From positions 186,001 to 250,000 of the forward strand of contig JAURZM010000050.1 in the NCBI GenBank assembly GCA_030653385.1: a stretch of 64,000 bases of DNA, read 5' to 3'. The position numbers and the translations under genes were made by a program. Below are positions 8,339 to 17,558 of the stretch, piece after piece (position 1 is the stretch's first letter; each line of letters starts with the position of its first letter). This stretch comes from Rubrivivax sp. (GTDB lineage Bacteria > Pseudomonadota > Gammaproteobacteria > Burkholderiales > Burkholderiaceae_C). The notes below the pieces were generated by a model. The model was not told where the DNA came from, made no database searches, and saw only the letters and a program-made list of their open reading frames with translations.

Positions 8339-9901
8339 TCAACTCCATTGGATGTTCAGCAGCAGTTCGGTGCCCTCGGCTGGCGCACTCTTGATCGTCA
8401 GTTCAGCGCCGGCTGCTGCGGCGCGCTGTTGCATGTTGTCCAGGCCGAAGTGGCCCGGGTGCGGGGTGCTGGTGTCGAAGCCGCAGCCGTCGTCCACGAT
8501 GTGCAGGCGGCCTTGCCCCGGCGGCCCGATGGTCCAGCCCACGTGCACGTGGCTGGCGCCGCTGTGGCGGGCGATGTTGGACAGGGCTTCCTGCGCGATG
8601 CGGTAGACCTCGATCCGCTTCGCGGTCGGCGGGCCGCCTTGAGCGGCGAAATCCGTCGTGACCTGCACACCGCCGCGACCCGCCAGCGCTTCCACCGCGT
8701 GTTGCAGCAGTTCGGGCAGCCGCACACCTTCCAGTGCGTCGGGCCGCAGTTCGAAAAGCATCATGCGCATCTCGGCCAGCGCGCTGCGGTTCAGCCGTTC
8801 CAGCGTCTGCACCTGGCCGCGCGTGGCTTCGTCGATGTGGTCGGCTCGGGCCAGTGTGCCGGCCAGCAGGTTGGCGGCAAACAGGGTCTGCGACACCGCG
8901 TCGTGCAGGTCGCGCGCGATGCGGTTGCGCTCGGCCGTGACGGCCTGGTCGCGCTGCTGCGCCAGCAGGTGGGCGTGGCGCATGGCCAGCGCGGTCTGTC
9001 CGGCCACGGCGGCCAGCAGGCGTTCCCGTTCAGGGTCGAAGAAGTCCTGCACGCCGTGGTCCACCCGCAGCACACCCAGCACACGGTCGCGCACCTTCAG
9101 CGGCACCGCCATCCAGGCGCGGGTGCTGCGGTACAGCGACGAAGTGCGCGCGTCGTCGGTGACCATGGCCCACAGCCAGTTCAGCAGGCTCTGCCGCGGG
9201 CGGTTTTCGACGATGGGCTGGCCCTCGGTTTCGATCTGTTCGTAACGCTGCAAGTTGGCGCGTGACAAGCGCAGGCCGGTCAGCGTGCCCATGTCTTTGC
9301 CCGCCAGTTCACCTTCGTGGCTGCGGTAGCCCATCAGCACCACCGGCTGCTGCGGGTCCAGGCCGTTGCGCGCCCACACCGAGGCACTGGAATAGGCCAT
9401 GGTCTGCTCCAGCGCACCCAGTGCTTCGCTGACCAGCGCGCCGATCTCGGTGTGCTGCGCCAGGCCCACCGACAAGTCCTGCAGCGAGCTCAGCTCCTGG
9501 GTGCGCGATTGCAACTGCGCGCCCAGCAGCGCATTGCGGGCCAGCAGTTCCTTGCGCCGCAGTCGCGCCAAGTCAACCACCCGCCGCAGCGCCAATGTGG
9601 TGTGGTGCAGGTCTTCGCAGGGTGCCAGGTAGGGCAGGTTGGCTTCGTCATCGGCCGACTCCTGGGCCAGGCCACGAGCCGACAGCGTCAGCGCCTGGTG
9701 CGCGCGTGCGGCGCGCCAGGCCGGCCAGCTGGTGGCCGAACTGACCAGCACCGCCATGGCCAATAGCCAGGCCAATGCCGAAGGGTCGAACTGGCCCCAG
9801 CGCAGCGCTGCCAACAGCACCACGGCACCGACCCCCCCACCCAGCGCGAAGCACTGCCAGGGCAGGGTGAGTTGTTCGAACAGGCGTCGCAGCGCTTGCA
9901 T
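8339..9901 (-). CDS. Sensor histidine kinase with GAF domain (NarX/LiaS type)
   Basis: A 520-residue kinase. Two short hydrophobic helices (about residues 18-60) anchor it, with almost no periplasmic loop between them, so the signal is probably intracellular or within the membrane. A coiled region (100-145) leads to a GAF domain (about 145-310), then a HisKA_3 dimerisation helix with phospho-His333 in ERNRIARDLHDAVSQTL, and an HATPase_c domain with an N-box around EALSNIARHS and the G1 box DDGCGFD. It should phosphorylate the NarL-type regulator encoded directly downstream. The GAF ligand is unknown. Confidence 0.9.
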   Translation of the reverse strand: MQALRRLFEQLTLPWQCFALGGGVGAVVLLAALRWGQFDPSALAWLLAMAVLVSSATSWPAWRAARAHQALTLSARGLAQESADDEANLPYLAPCEDLHHTTLALRRVVDLARLRRKELLARNALLGAQLQSRTQELSSLQDLSVGLAQHTEIGALVSEALGALEQTMAYSSASVWARNGLDPQQPVVLMGYRSHEGELAGKDMGTLTGLRLSRANLQRYEQIETEGQPIVENRPRQSLLNWLWAMVTDDARTSSLYRSTRAWMAVPLKVRDRVLGVLRVDHGVQDFFDPERERLLAAVAGQTALAMRHAHLLAQQRDQAVTAERNRIARDLHDAVSQTLFAANLLAGTLARADHIDEATRGQVQTLERLNRSALAEMRMMLFELRPDALEGVRLPELLQHAVEALAGRGGVQVTTDFAAQGGPPTAKRIEVYRIAQEALSNIARHSGASHVHVGWTIGPPGQGRLHIVDDGCGFDTSTPHPGHFGLDNMQQRAAAAGAELTIKSAPAEGTELLLNIQWS

Positions 9902-9922
9902 GGCGGGGTCAGGCGCGGTGGG

Positions 9923-11164
9923 TCAGGGTTGCGAGCGCGGAGCGGGTGCGCCAGCGTCGGCGGGCGCTGGGGCCGCCGCCGGCGTTTCGAAGCTCAGTGC
10001 CACCTTGTCCAGCACCCGCCCGGCCACATGCCGGCCGCCCACGCCGATGGCCACCGACAGGCCGATGGTGATGCCACCCACGACGGCGCCGAAGGCAATG
10101 GTCACGATCTCGGCCGGCAGGCCCGCCTGGTGCAAGGCCAGCGCGGCGGCGAAAAACAGGATCGCCGCGCGCGCCGCCCAGGCCAGCAACTGCGCGTTGC
10201 GCGGTGCCCGTGCCAGGATGGCCTGCGCCGCCATCGAAGCCAGGATGAGCGCGGCGACCACGATCAGCAGCGCCACGCCCACGCGCACCAGCGTCGAGCC
10301 AGTGCTGCTGAGCATCTGCGTCAGCACCGGCAGGCCGATGATCTCGCTGGCCTGCGTGATGGCCACCATGACCACGGCCACCATCACCGCCGTGCCGCCC
10401 AGTTCGGACAGCGAGCGGCCAGCCACACGCAGCGGTGCGGCGCCCAGGCGCTGCGGCAGGGTGTCCAGGCCGGTGCTGGCCAAGAGGGCCGTGACCATCG
10501 TCGACAAGGCGCGGCCGATGAGTGCCGCCACACCCACGACGATGGCCGCCGACAGCAGCTTGGGAATGAGGCCGATGACGGTGTCCAGCAGGCGCGACAA
10601 GGGCTGCGTCACCGCGTCCAGGCCCAGCGGCTGCAGCGCGGCCACCAGCGTGGGCAGCAGCAGCAAGGCATAAGCGGCATTGCCGACCATGCCGGCCAGG
10701 CCGTCCTTGCCCAGCGCGGTGGCCAGGCCAAGGCGTTCTGCGACTTTTTCAGAGCCAGCGGCCCGCAGCACGCCGCTGAGGATCTGGCGCACGATGTTGG
10801 CCAGCAGCAGTCCCACGGCCAGCACCACGAGCGCACCGAACACGTTCGGCACAAAGCCCATCAGGCGCGAGAGCATCGCGTTGACGGGGGTCAGCAGGCC
10901 CTGCAGTTCCAGCGTGCCCAGCAGGGCCGGCAGCGCCATCAGCCAGACCAGCGCGCCTGCCACACCCGCCAGCGTGGCCACCAGGCCGGGGCTGTGCAGC
11001 CTTTCGTCGATGCGCGCGCGGGCGCCGCCGCCCAGGGCCGCTGCCCGCACCAGCCGCGCCACCACCCAGGCCACCACCAGAATCGCCAGCGCCGCCAGAA
11101 CGCGCGGCACGAAGGGGCCCATGGCAGTGGTGGCAGCGTCGATCAGGCGTGTGAAGGTGTCCAT
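9923..11164 (-). CDS. Mechanosensitive ion channel family membrane protein (CmpX-like)
   Basis: A 413-residue inner-membrane protein built almost entirely of hydrophobic helices with repeated short motifs, including GFVPNVFGALVVLAVG and a second copy-like IGLIPKLLSAAIVVGVAAL. This repeated conserved-helix pattern belongs to CmpX-like relatives of MscS channels rather than to MscS with its large cytoplasmic cage. The C-terminal tail is Pro/Ala-rich. It lies 21 bases upstream of the kinase gene on the same strand and may be co-transcribed with it, so the kinase could respond to envelope or osmotic state; that link is inference. A palindrome sits about 45 bases before its start. Confidence 0.75.
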   Translation of the reverse strand: MDTFTRLIDAATTAMGPFVPRVLAALAILVVAWVVARLVRAAALGGGARARIDERLHSPGLVATLAGVAGALVWLMALPALLGTLELQGLLTPVNAMLSRLMGFVPNVFGALVVLAVGLLLANIVRQILSGVLRAAGSEKVAERLGLATALGKDGLAGMVGNAAYALLLLPTLVAALQPLGLDAVTQPLSRLLDTVIGLIPKLLSAAIVVGVAALIGRALSTMVTALLASTGLDTLPQRLGAAPLRVAGRSLSELGGTAVMVAVVMVAITQASEIIGLPVLTQMLSSTGSTLVRVGVALLIVVAALILASMAAQAILARAPRNAQLLAWAARAAILFFAAALALHQAGLPAEIVTIAFGAVVGGITIGLSVAIGVGGRHVAGRVLDKVALSFETPAAAPAPADAGAPAPRSQP

Positions 11165-11207
11165 CGGAGGTCCGCAAAGATGTTAGGTTTGGGGGTTAGG
11201 TCGCTAC

Positions 11208-11223
11208 CCATACCGGGGTATGG
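11208..11223. promoter_or_regulatory. Perfect palindrome in the channel-gene promoter region
   Basis: CCATACC-GG-GGTATGG is a perfect 7+7 inverted repeat with a two-base centre. It lies between the end of the PAS-LuxR gene and the start of the channel gene, about 45-60 bases upstream of the latter's ATG, where an operator would be expected. No T-run follows on either strand, so it is not a terminator. The protein that binds it is unknown; the adjacent LuxR-type product is one candidate. Confidence 0.45.
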
Positions 11224-11271
11224 CAGTGGGGTTGCATTTGTTGCGGCGCCACAGTGCCTGGCGCTTGCCGG

Positions 11272-11850
11272 TCAGGCTTGGCCCTGCAGCAGCTTGTGAA
11301 CCAGTTCGGTGGTGGTGGCAGCGCCGGTCTTGCGCATCAGGCGGGCGCGGTAGACGTCGACGGTGCGTGGGCTGATGTCGAGCCGGCGGCCCACCAACTT
11401 GCTGGTCAGGCCCTGGATCAGCAGCGCCGCCACTTCACGTTCGCGCGGTGTCAGTTCGACCGAGAGCACACGTTTGGACGACAGGTCTTCGAAGACCCAG
11501 ATGCCCGCCGCGTGTGGCAGCTGCGGGTTCAGCGCGCGGCCGCTGACATGGCACCAGAACAGGCTGCCACGTCCGATGTCGCCGCCGCTGCCCAGGCGCT
11601 TCATCACCCGTTCGTCGGCGTAGCGGCCGCTGCTGTCCAGCTGCGCGGCAATGCGCCGCCCGGTGCGTTCGAACTCGTCGGCGGTGGGGTAGAGGATCTC
11701 GAAACTGCTGCCGATGATCTGCTCACGTTCGGCGCCGAACATGGCCAGCAGTTCCTGGTTGCAGTCGATCATCTGCCGCTCACGCGACAGCACGAGGCCC
11801 ACCGGCGCGTAGTCGAAGGCACTGCGGTAGTCGAGGGCGGCAGGGCTCAA
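11272..11850 (-). CDS. PAS domain LuxR-family transcriptional regulator
   Basis: A 192-residue regulator with an N-terminal PAS domain (about residues 8-115: FDYAPVGLVLSRERQMIDCN, later SLFWCHVSGRALNP) and a C-terminal LuxR helix-turn-helix (about 130-190: LTPREREVAALLIQGLTSKL, then SPRTVDVYRARLMRKTG). The start is placed at a TTG at 11850, seven bases after the thioesterase stop, because the PAS fold begins here and the longer frame only reads through the upstream gene. There is no receiver Asp, so the PAS domain should sense directly, by ligand or redox. Likely co-transcribed with the PaaI-type thioesterase. Confidence 0.8.
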   Translation of the reverse strand: MSPAALDYRSAFDYAPVGLVLSRERQMIDCNQELLAMFGAEREQIIGSSFEILYPTADEFERTGRRIAAQLDSSGRYADERVMKRLGSGGDIGRGSLFWCHVSGRALNPQLPHAAGIWVFEDLSSKRVLSVELTPREREVAALLIQGLTSKLVGRRLDISPRTVDVYRARLMRKTGAATTTELVHKLLQGQA

Positions 11851-11857
11851 GCTGGGC

Positions 11858-12298
11858 TCACAACAGGGCGTAGGTGGTGGTGGCGTGGGCTGCCAGTTCC
11901 CCCTGGGCGGTGAGCACCTCGACCTCACCGAAGACCAGGTTCTTGCCCAGCCGCAGCACCCGCGCCACCACCTGCACGCTGCCGCTGTCGCCGGGCACCG
12001 GGCGCAGGAAGCTGGTCTGCAACTGCACCGTGGTCATGGGCTTGAAGGCGCCCAGACGGGTCATCACCGCCAGCACCATCGCGGTGTCGCAGGCGGCCAT
12101 CAGGGTCTGACCGCACAGCACACCGCCCACGTGCACGTGTTGCGGTGCCACCGGCAAGGCCAGCGTCACCTGGCCGGCCTGGGCGTGTTGCACTTGCAGG
12201 CCCAGCTGCTGCACCCATGGCGCAAACACGCGCGACAGGGCCTCTTGCAAGGTGGGCAGGTCGGCGACCGATGGATCGTGGCTTTGGGGTTCTGACAT
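11858..12298 (-). CDS. PaaI family thioesterase
   Basis: A 146-residue single hotdog domain. The family-typical HVHVGGVLCGQTLMAACDTA segment carries the HGG-like turn and the acidic residue of the catalytic helix, and the core TTVQLQTSFLRPVPG strand follows. It probably hydrolyses aryl- or acyl-CoA thioesters. It is divergent from scoAB, another CoA-metabolism operon, across a 138-base region with repeated TTACGTA elements, so the two may share regulation. Confidence 0.85.
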   Translation of the reverse strand: MSEPQSHDPSVADLPTLQEALSRVFAPWVQQLGLQVQHAQAGQVTLALPVAPQHVHVGGVLCGQTLMAACDTAMVLAVMTRLGAFKPMTTVQLQTSFLRPVPGDSGSVQVVARVLRLGKNLVFGEVEVLTAQGELAAHATTTYALL

Positions 12299-12332
12299 GG
12301 TGGGGCCTCTTGCGGAGTGTGCTTAGGCGATC

Positions 12333-12362
12333 TTACGTAATGCCTACTTAATGGCTTACGTA
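12333..12362. promoter_or_regulatory. Repeated TTACGTA element between thioesterase and scoA
   Basis: Two copies of TTACGTA, at 12333-12339 and 12356-12362, are spaced 23 bases start to start in the divergent region between the PaaI-type thioesterase and scoA. TACGTA is itself palindromic. The segment is AT-rich against a very GC-rich background. The position fits an operator or overlapping promoters for both genes; no regulator is identified and this is inference from sequence alone. Confidence 0.45.
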
Positions 12363-12436
12363 GTACGCTGCGCGGCTTCGGCGTTTGCACGACGACATCC
12401 GCACACCCACCGCGCCGACCAGGAGACCATAAGCCC

Positions 12437-13144
12437 ATGAACAAGATCTACCCCAGCGCCGCCGCCGCGCTGGCCGGCGTGACGCAGGACGGCCAGCTGA
12501 TGGCCGTCGGCGGCTTCGGCCTGTGTGGCATTCCCGAGGCGCTGATCGACGCGCTGCGCGACAGCGGCACAAAAGACCTGACCGTCATTTCCAACAACGC
12601 CGGTGTCGACGGTTTCGGGCTGGGCAAGTTGCTGGAAACACGCCAGATCAAGAAGATGATCAGCAGCTACGTGGGCGAAAACAAGGAGTTCGAGCGCCAG
12701 TTCCTGGCCGGCGAACTGCAACTGGAGTTCACACCGCAGGGCACGCTGGCCGAAAAGCTGCGTGCCGGCGGTGCCGGCATCCCGGCCTTTTTCACCCGCA
12801 CGGGTGTGGGCACCGTGGTCGCCGACGGCAAGGAACTGCGCGAATTCGACGGCCACACCTACGTCATGGAGCGCTCGCTGGTGCCCGACGTGAGCCTGGT
12901 CAAGGCCTGGAAGGCCGATACCTCGGGCAACCTGGTGTTCCGCCTGACGGCGCGCAACTTCAACCCGGCCGCGGCGATGGCGGGCAAGGTGACCATCGTG
13001 GAAGTCGAAGAGATCGTGCCGCTGGGCGCGCTGGAACCCGACGCCATCCACCTGCCGGGCATCTACATCGACCGCATCGTGCTCAACGCGACGCCGGAAA
13101 AGCGCATCGAAAAGCGCACGATCACAGAGAAAGTGGGAGCCTGA
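12437..13144 (+). CDS. scoA: 3-oxoacid (succinyl-CoA) CoA-transferase subunit A
   Basis: A 235-residue alpha subunit. It contains the family-typical [10 protein letters not shown] near the start, ISNNAG, and [22 protein letters not shown]. Together with the B subunit it would move CoA between succinyl-CoA and acetoacetate, or a similar 3-oxoacid, in ketone-body and fatty-acid breakdown. The start ATG has GGAGA about ten bases upstream. The B subunit begins two bases after its stop. Length and order (A then B) are those of bacterial ScoAB rather than the fused eukaryotic enzyme. Confidence 0.93.
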   Translation: MNKIYPSAAAALAGVTQDGQLMAVGGFGLCGIPEALIDALRDSGTKDLTVISNNAGVDGFGLGKLLETRQIKKMISSYVGENKEFERQFLAGELQLEFTPQGTLAEKLRAGGAGIPAFFTRTGVGTVVADGKELREFDGHTYVMERSLVPDVSLVKAWKADTSGNLVFRLTARNFNPAAAMAGKVTIVEVEEIVPLGALEPDAIHLPGIYIDRIVLNATPEKRIEKRTITEKVGA

Positions 13145-13146
13145 CC

Positions 13147-13785
13147 ATGGCCTGGACACACGAGCAGATGGCCGCCCGCGCGGCCCAGGAACTGCAGGAC
13201 GGCTTCTACGTCAACCTGGGCATCGGCTTGCCCACGCTGGTGGCCAACTTCGTCAGCCCCGACATCGACGTCTGGCTGCAAAGCGAAAACGGGATGCTGG
13301 GCATCGGTGCCTTTCCGACCGACGACGCGGTGGACGCCGACCTCATCAACGCAGGCAAGCAGACCGTGACCACCATTCCCGGCAGCAGCATCTTCGGCAG
13401 CCACGACAGCTTTGCGATGATCCGCGGCGGCAAGATCGACCTGTCGATCCTGGGTGCCATGCAGGTCAGCGCAAAGGGTGACCTGGCCAACTGGATGATC
13501 CCCGGCAAGATGGTCAAGGGCATGGGCGGCGCGATGGACCTGGTGGCCGGTGTCTCGCGGGTGCTGGTGCTGATGGAACACGTGGCCAAGAAGAAGGACG
13601 GCAGCATCGACCTGAAGATCCTGCCGGCCTGCACGCTGCCGCTGACCGGCGTGGGTGTCGTCAACCGCATCATCACCGACCTGGCGGTGATGGACGTCAC
13701 GCCGCAGGGCCTGAAGGTGGTGGAGCGTGCACCGGGTGTCACCGCTGAAGAACTGCAAAGCCAGACGGGTGTTCCCCTTCTCTAG
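13147..13785 (+). CDS. scoB: 3-oxoacid (succinyl-CoA) CoA-transferase subunit B
   Basis: A 212-residue beta subunit, carrying the catalytic glutamate Glu47 in the family motif SENGMLG, which forms the glutamyl-CoA intermediate. [14 protein letters not shown] and the GGAMDLVAG segment are also typical. It is translated from an ATG two bases after scoA and forms the heteromeric transferase with ScoA. A bulged hairpin lies between its stop and the next gene, but it lacks a T-run, so read-through into the gamma-glutamyltransferase gene is possible. Confidence 0.93.
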   Translation: MAWTHEQMAARAAQELQDGFYVNLGIGLPTLVANFVSPDIDVWLQSENGMLGIGAFPTDDAVDADLINAGKQTVTTIPGSSIFGSHDSFAMIRGGKIDLSILGAMQVSAKGDLANWMIPGKMVKGMGGAMDLVAGVSRVLVLMEHVAKKKDGSIDLKILPACTLPLTGVGVVNRIITDLAVMDVTPQGLKVVERAPGVTAEELQSQTGVPLL

Positions 13786-13827
13786 CTTCTCTAAGATGCG
13801 GGGCTTGGCGACAAGGCCAGCCCCCCG

Positions 13828-15612
13828 ATGCAACTTCGATTCCTGATCAGCTGCACGCTGGCCCTGGCCGGTTGCGCAGCGCCTGCGCCGAGCCCTGTGC
13901 CCGAAGGGGCCTCGGGCTGGACCGCCAAGGCCGGCAAGACCGCCACGCGTTTCATGGTCGCGGCGGCCAACCCCTTGGCCACCGATGCCGGCTACCGCGT
14001 GCTGCAGCGGGGTGGGACGGCACTGGATGCCGCCATTGCGGTGCAGATGGTGCTGACGCTGGTGGAGCCGCAGTCCAGCGGCATCGGTGGCGGTGCTTTC
14101 CTGATGCACTTCGACGGCGGCCAGCCGGGCAAGGTGCAGGCCTGGGACGGCCGCGAGACGGCACCCGCCGCTGCCGATGAACGGCTCTTCCTGGATGGCC
14201 AAGGCAAGCCGCTGCCCTTTGCCCAGGCCCGGACCGGCGGCCGCGCCGTCGCCACACCCGGTGTCGTGAAGATGCTCGAAGCGGCACACCGCCAGCATGG
14301 CCGTCTGCCCTGGGCCGATCTTTTCGAACCGGCCATCACCCTCGCCGAACGTGGCTTCGCGATGAGCCCGCGCCTGCACCGCCAGCTGCAAGGCGAAACC
14401 GCGTTGCAGCAGGACCCGCTGGCACGGGCCTATTTCTACAAGCCCGACGGTGAGCCGCATCCGGTGGGCCACTTGATGCAGAACCCGGCGCTGGCGGCGG
14501 TGCTGCGTTTGCTGGCGACCCAAGGCAGTGATGCGCTGCACAGCGGCGCGGTGGCCGAGGACCTGGTCGCGCGGGTGCAGGGCCATGCCGTGGCGGGCCG
14601 CCTGAGTGCTGCTGACCTGAGAAGTTACGCACCCAAGCTGCGCGAGCCGATCTGCACGCCGTGGCGGGTGGTCTACCGGGTCTGCGGCTTTCCGCCACCT
14701 TCGTCGGGCCACCTGGCTGTGATGCAGATCCTGGGGCTGCTGGAACAGCTGCCCGCCGCTGCCCAGCCATCCCCGCTGCAAGCCGGCGTGCCGAATGCGG
14801 ACTGGCTGCACCTGTACACCGAAGCCTCGCGCCTGGCCTACGCCGACCGCGCGCTGTTTGTCGCCGACCCCGACTTCGTCAGCGCACCTGCAGGCCGCTG
14901 GACGAGCCTGCTGGACCCGACCTACCTGCAACAGCGTGCGGCGCTGATCGGCCCCCGCAGCATGGGCACCGCGACAGCTGGCCAGCCGGCTCCGACGCCC
15001 GTGGCGCTGGCGCCGATGCCCGAGCAGCCCGAACACGGCACCAGCCACATCAGCGTGGTCGACACGCAGGGCCGCGCGGTGGCCATGACCACCACCATCG
15101 AAGCCGCCTTCGGCGCGCGCCTGATGGCCAACGGCGGCAACGGCCTGCCCGGTGGTTTCCTGCTGAACAACCAGATGACGGACTTTTCCGTGACACCCTT
15201 CGATGCCCAGGGCCGGCCGGTGGCCAACCGGATCCAGCCCGGCAAACGCCCACGCAGCAGCATGAGCCCCACGCTGGTCTTCGACAGCCGCGACGGGCGG
15301 CTGCTGATGACGCTGGGTTCGCCAGGGGGCCCGGTCATCATCCACTTCACGGCCAAGACGCTGATCGGCACGCTGCAGTGGGGCCTGAACCCGCAGGCCG
15401 CGATCGACCTGCCCAACTTCGGCAGCCTGAACGGCCCCACGCTGCTGGAAAAAGGCCGGTTCCCGGCCGCCACCCTGGCTGACCTGCTTGAACGCGGTCA
15501 TCGGGTGGTGGAGATGGAATTGACCAGCGGCCTGCAGGCCATCCAGCGCACACCGGCCGGCTGGGCGGGCGGTGCCGATCCCAGGCGTGAAGGCGAGGTG
15601 CGAGGTGAATGA
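13828..15612 (+). CDS. ggt: Gamma-glutamyltransferase, lipoprotein form
   Basis: A 594-residue Ntn-hydrolase. A lipoprotein signal ends at LALAGC with lipidated Cys16, so the enzyme should be membrane-anchored in the periplasm or outer membrane rather than freely soluble. The autocleavage and nucleophile Thr405 lies in HGTSHISVVD, splitting the precursor into a large N-terminal and a small C-terminal subunit. The substrate-binding PSSGH and GSPGGP motifs are present. It would hydrolyse or transfer the gamma-glutamyl group of glutathione. A GC-rich hairpin (about 13799-13824) precedes its start codon closely. The alpha/beta hydrolase gene overlaps its end by eight bases. Confidence 0.93.
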   Translation: MQLRFLISCTLALAGCAAPAPSPVPEGASGWTAKAGKTATRFMVAAANPLATDAGYRVLQRGGTALDAAIAVQMVLTLVEPQSSGIGGGAFLMHFDGGQPGKVQAWDGRETAPAAADERLFLDGQGKPLPFAQARTGGRAVATPGVVKMLEAAHRQHGRLPWADLFEPAITLAERGFAMSPRLHRQLQGETALQQDPLARAYFYKPDGEPHPVGHLMQNPALAAVLRLLATQGSDALHSGAVAEDLVARVQGHAVAGRLSAADLRSYAPKLREPICTPWRVVYRVCGFPPPSSGHLAVMQILGLLEQLPAAAQPSPLQAGVPNADWLHLYTEASRLAYADRALFVADPDFVSAPAGRWTSLLDPTYLQQRAALIGPRSMGTATAGQPAPTPVALAPMPEQPEHGTSHISVVDTQGRAVAMTTTIEAAFGARLMANGGNGLPGGFLLNNQMTDFSVTPFDAQGRPVANRIQPGKRPRSSMSPTLVFDSRDGRLLMTLGSPGGPVIIHFTAKTLIGTLQWGLNPQAAIDLPNFGSLNGPTLLEKGRFPAATLADLLERGHRVVEMELTSGLQAIQRTPAGWAGGADPRREGEVRGE

Positions 15613-16426
15613 ATCGACGCCTGACAGGGCCTTCGTGCGTGAGGCCGGCAGCGGCCCGACGCTGCTGTGCCTGCATTCCAACGCCAGTTCTTCCACGCAG
15701 TGGCGTGCGCTGATGGAGCTCTTGTCGCCGCGTTTCCGTGTGCTGGCACCCGACCAGCTGGGTGCCGGTCGCAGCCCGCCCTGGCCCGCTGCGCGGCGTG
15801 ACGGCGCCGGGCGCCTGGACGATGAAGTGGCACTGCTGGCACCGGTGCTGGCCAGTGCAGGCCCACGCTTTCACCTGCTGGGTCATTCCTATGGCGGCGC
15901 GCTGGCGCTGCACCTGGCCCTGGCCATGCCCGAGCGTGTGGCATCCCTGGCGCTGTACGAGCCGACGATGTTCGGTTTGCTGGAACAGGCGCAGCCGGGC
16001 GGTGTTGCCGCGGCCGCCATTGCACGAACAGCCGAAGCCGCCGCACAGGCTGCGGCGCGGGGCGACCTCGATGCCGCAGGCCGTCACTTCATCGACTACT
16101 GGATGGGCGCTGGCAGTTGGCTGTTGATGCCCGCCGAGCGCCGTGCCACGGTGGCCGACGCAATGCGGCCCATCGCCACTTGGGCTGCGGCACTGTTTGC
16201 CGAAGCGGCAACGCTGCAGGACCTGGCCCGGCTGCACATGCCGGTGCTGCTGCTGGGTGGCGCCACGTCGCCCGCGTCGGCACAAGAGGTGTTGCGCCTG
16301 CTGCGCCAGGCTTGGCCGCAAGCGCAGTCGGTGCTGCTGCCGGGCTTGGGCCACATGGGCCCGGTCACCCACGCGGCGCAAGTCAACCGCGAAGTCGAAC
16401 GTTTCCTGCTCGCGCAGACGGCCTGA
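15605..16426 (+). CDS. Alpha/beta fold hydrolase
   Basis: A 273-residue alpha/beta hydrolase. The nucleophile elbow is GHSYGG (Ser in LLGHSYGGALALHLA), the oxyanion region is LHSNASSS, and the catalytic His is in the late LGHMGPVTH segment. The GTG start at 15605 lies within the end of ggt and follows an AGG-rich stretch; the longer frame only reads ggt out of frame. The substrate is unknown; esterase or lactonase-type activity is likely. It faces pyrD tail to tail. Confidence 0.85.
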   Translation: MNESTPDRAFVREAGSGPTLLCLHSNASSSTQWRALMELLSPRFRVLAPDQLGAGRSPPWPAARRDGAGRLDDEVALLAPVLASAGPRFHLLGHSYGGALALHLALAMPERVASLALYEPTMFGLLEQAQPGGVAAAAIARTAEAAAQAAARGDLDAAGRHFIDYWMGAGSWLLMPAERRATVADAMRPIATWAAALFAEAATLQDLARLHMPVLLLGGATSPASAQEVLRLLRQAWPQAQSVLLPGLGHMGPVTHAAQVNREVERFLLAQTA

Positions 16427-16453
16427 GCGGCCCGCAGCGGCGCTCAGCCGCGC

Positions 16454-17494
16454 TCAGCCTCGGCGCAGCGCCTGTGCGGCCTGGCCCACCAGAGCCGGGC
16501 CCTGGTAGATGAGCCCGGTGTAGATCTGCACCAGGTCGGCACCGGCTTCGATCTTGGCTCGGGCGTCGTCACCGCTCATCACACCGCCCACGCCGATGAT
16601 CGGGAAACCGGCGCCCAGGCTGTGCCGCAGCAGGCGGATGACGCGGTTGCTGGCGTCGAACACCGGGCCGCCGCTCAAGCCGCCCACTTCCCTGGCGTGG
16701 GGCAGGCCCTGCACTGCGTCACGTGCCACCGTGGTGTTGGTGGCAATCACGCCGTCGATGTCGTGTTTGCGCAGCAGCGCTGCAATCACGTCCACTTGCT
16801 GGGGTTCCAGATCGGGCGCGATCTTCACAAACACCGGCACCCGCCTGCCGTGTGTCTGCACCAGTTCTTCGCGCCGCTTGCGCAGCATGGTCAGCAGAAA
16901 GTCGAGTGCCATGTCGCCCTGCAGGTCGCGCAGGTTGCGGGTGTTGGGGCTGCTGATGTTGACTGCCACGTAGTCGGCGTGGGGGTAGACGCCGCTCAGG
17001 CCCAGCAGGTAGTCGTCCACCGCTTTTTCGATGGGCGTGGCCGCGTTCTTGCCGATGTTCAGGCCCAGGATGCCACCACCGGCGCGGAAGGTCTTGGCAC
17101 GCTGCACATTGGCCAGAAAGGCGTCCAGGCCTTCGTTGTTGAAACCCAGCCGGTTGATGAGCGCGTTTTTCGCCGGCAATCGGAACATTCGAGGCTTCGG
17201 GTTGCCGGCCTGCGCCTTGGGTGTGACGGTGCCAACCTCGATGAAACCAAAGCCCATCGCGCCCAGGCCGTCGATGCAGCGGCCGTTTTTGTCCAGCCCG
17301 GCAGCCAGCCCGATGCGGTTGGGAAACAGCAGACCGGCCACGGTGACCGGGTCGGCCACCCGGGTCTGCGCCCACAGGCACTGGGCTGGCGAGTTCTGCA
17401 GCCGGGCAATGCTGCCCAGCGTCAGGTCGTGTGCGGTTTCGGGGTCCAGGCCAAACAGGAAGGGGCGCGTCAGCAAATAGGGATCAGCAAACAT
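16454..17494 (-). CDS. pyrD: Dihydroorotate dehydrogenase (quinone), class 2
   Basis: A 346-residue class 2 enzyme, oxidising dihydroorotate to orotate in pyrimidine synthesis with FMN and membrane quinone. The N-terminal helical membrane-association segment (residues 1-35, [20 protein letters not shown]) marks class 2. [13 protein letters not shown], the catalytic-serine segment [11 protein letters not shown], and ATNTTVAR and GVGGVMSG of the FMN phosphate site follow. The start is set at 17494 because the family begins MFADPY here; the open frame upstream is not homologous. Divergent from rpiA with 64 bases between starts. Confidence 0.95.
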   Translation of the reverse strand: MFADPYLLTRPFLFGLDPETAHDLTLGSIARLQNSPAQCLWAQTRVADPVTVAGLLFPNRIGLAAGLDKNGRCIDGLGAMGFGFIEVGTVTPKAQAGNPKPRMFRLPAKNALINRLGFNNEGLDAFLANVQRAKTFRAGGGILGLNIGKNAATPIEKAVDDYLLGLSGVYPHADYVAVNISSPNTRNLRDLQGDMALDFLLTMLRKRREELVQTHGRRVPVFVKIAPDLEPQQVDVIAALLRKHDIDGVIATNTTVARDAVQGLPHAREVGGLSGGPVFDASNRVIRLLRHSLGAGFPIIGVGGVMSGDDARAKIEAGADLVQIYTGLIYQGPALVGQAAQALRRG

Positions 17495-17558
17495 GGCGCC
17501 GATTGTCTCAGGCCGGTCGGGCTGTTTGGGCGACAGGGTGGCCCCGATAATCCCGGCC

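Noticed and set aside
13799-13824. Bulged GC hairpin between scoB and ggt considered as a terminator
   Set aside because: No T-run follows; it ends four bases before the ggt start codon, so a terminator is unlikely. A translational role cannot be judged.
13063-15696. An 877-codon open frame on the minus strand opposite ggt
   Set aside because: It is antisense to a gamma-glutamyltransferase with all catalytic motifs. The translation is His/Gln/Arg/Gly-rich with no domain, the normal shadow of GC-rich codon use.
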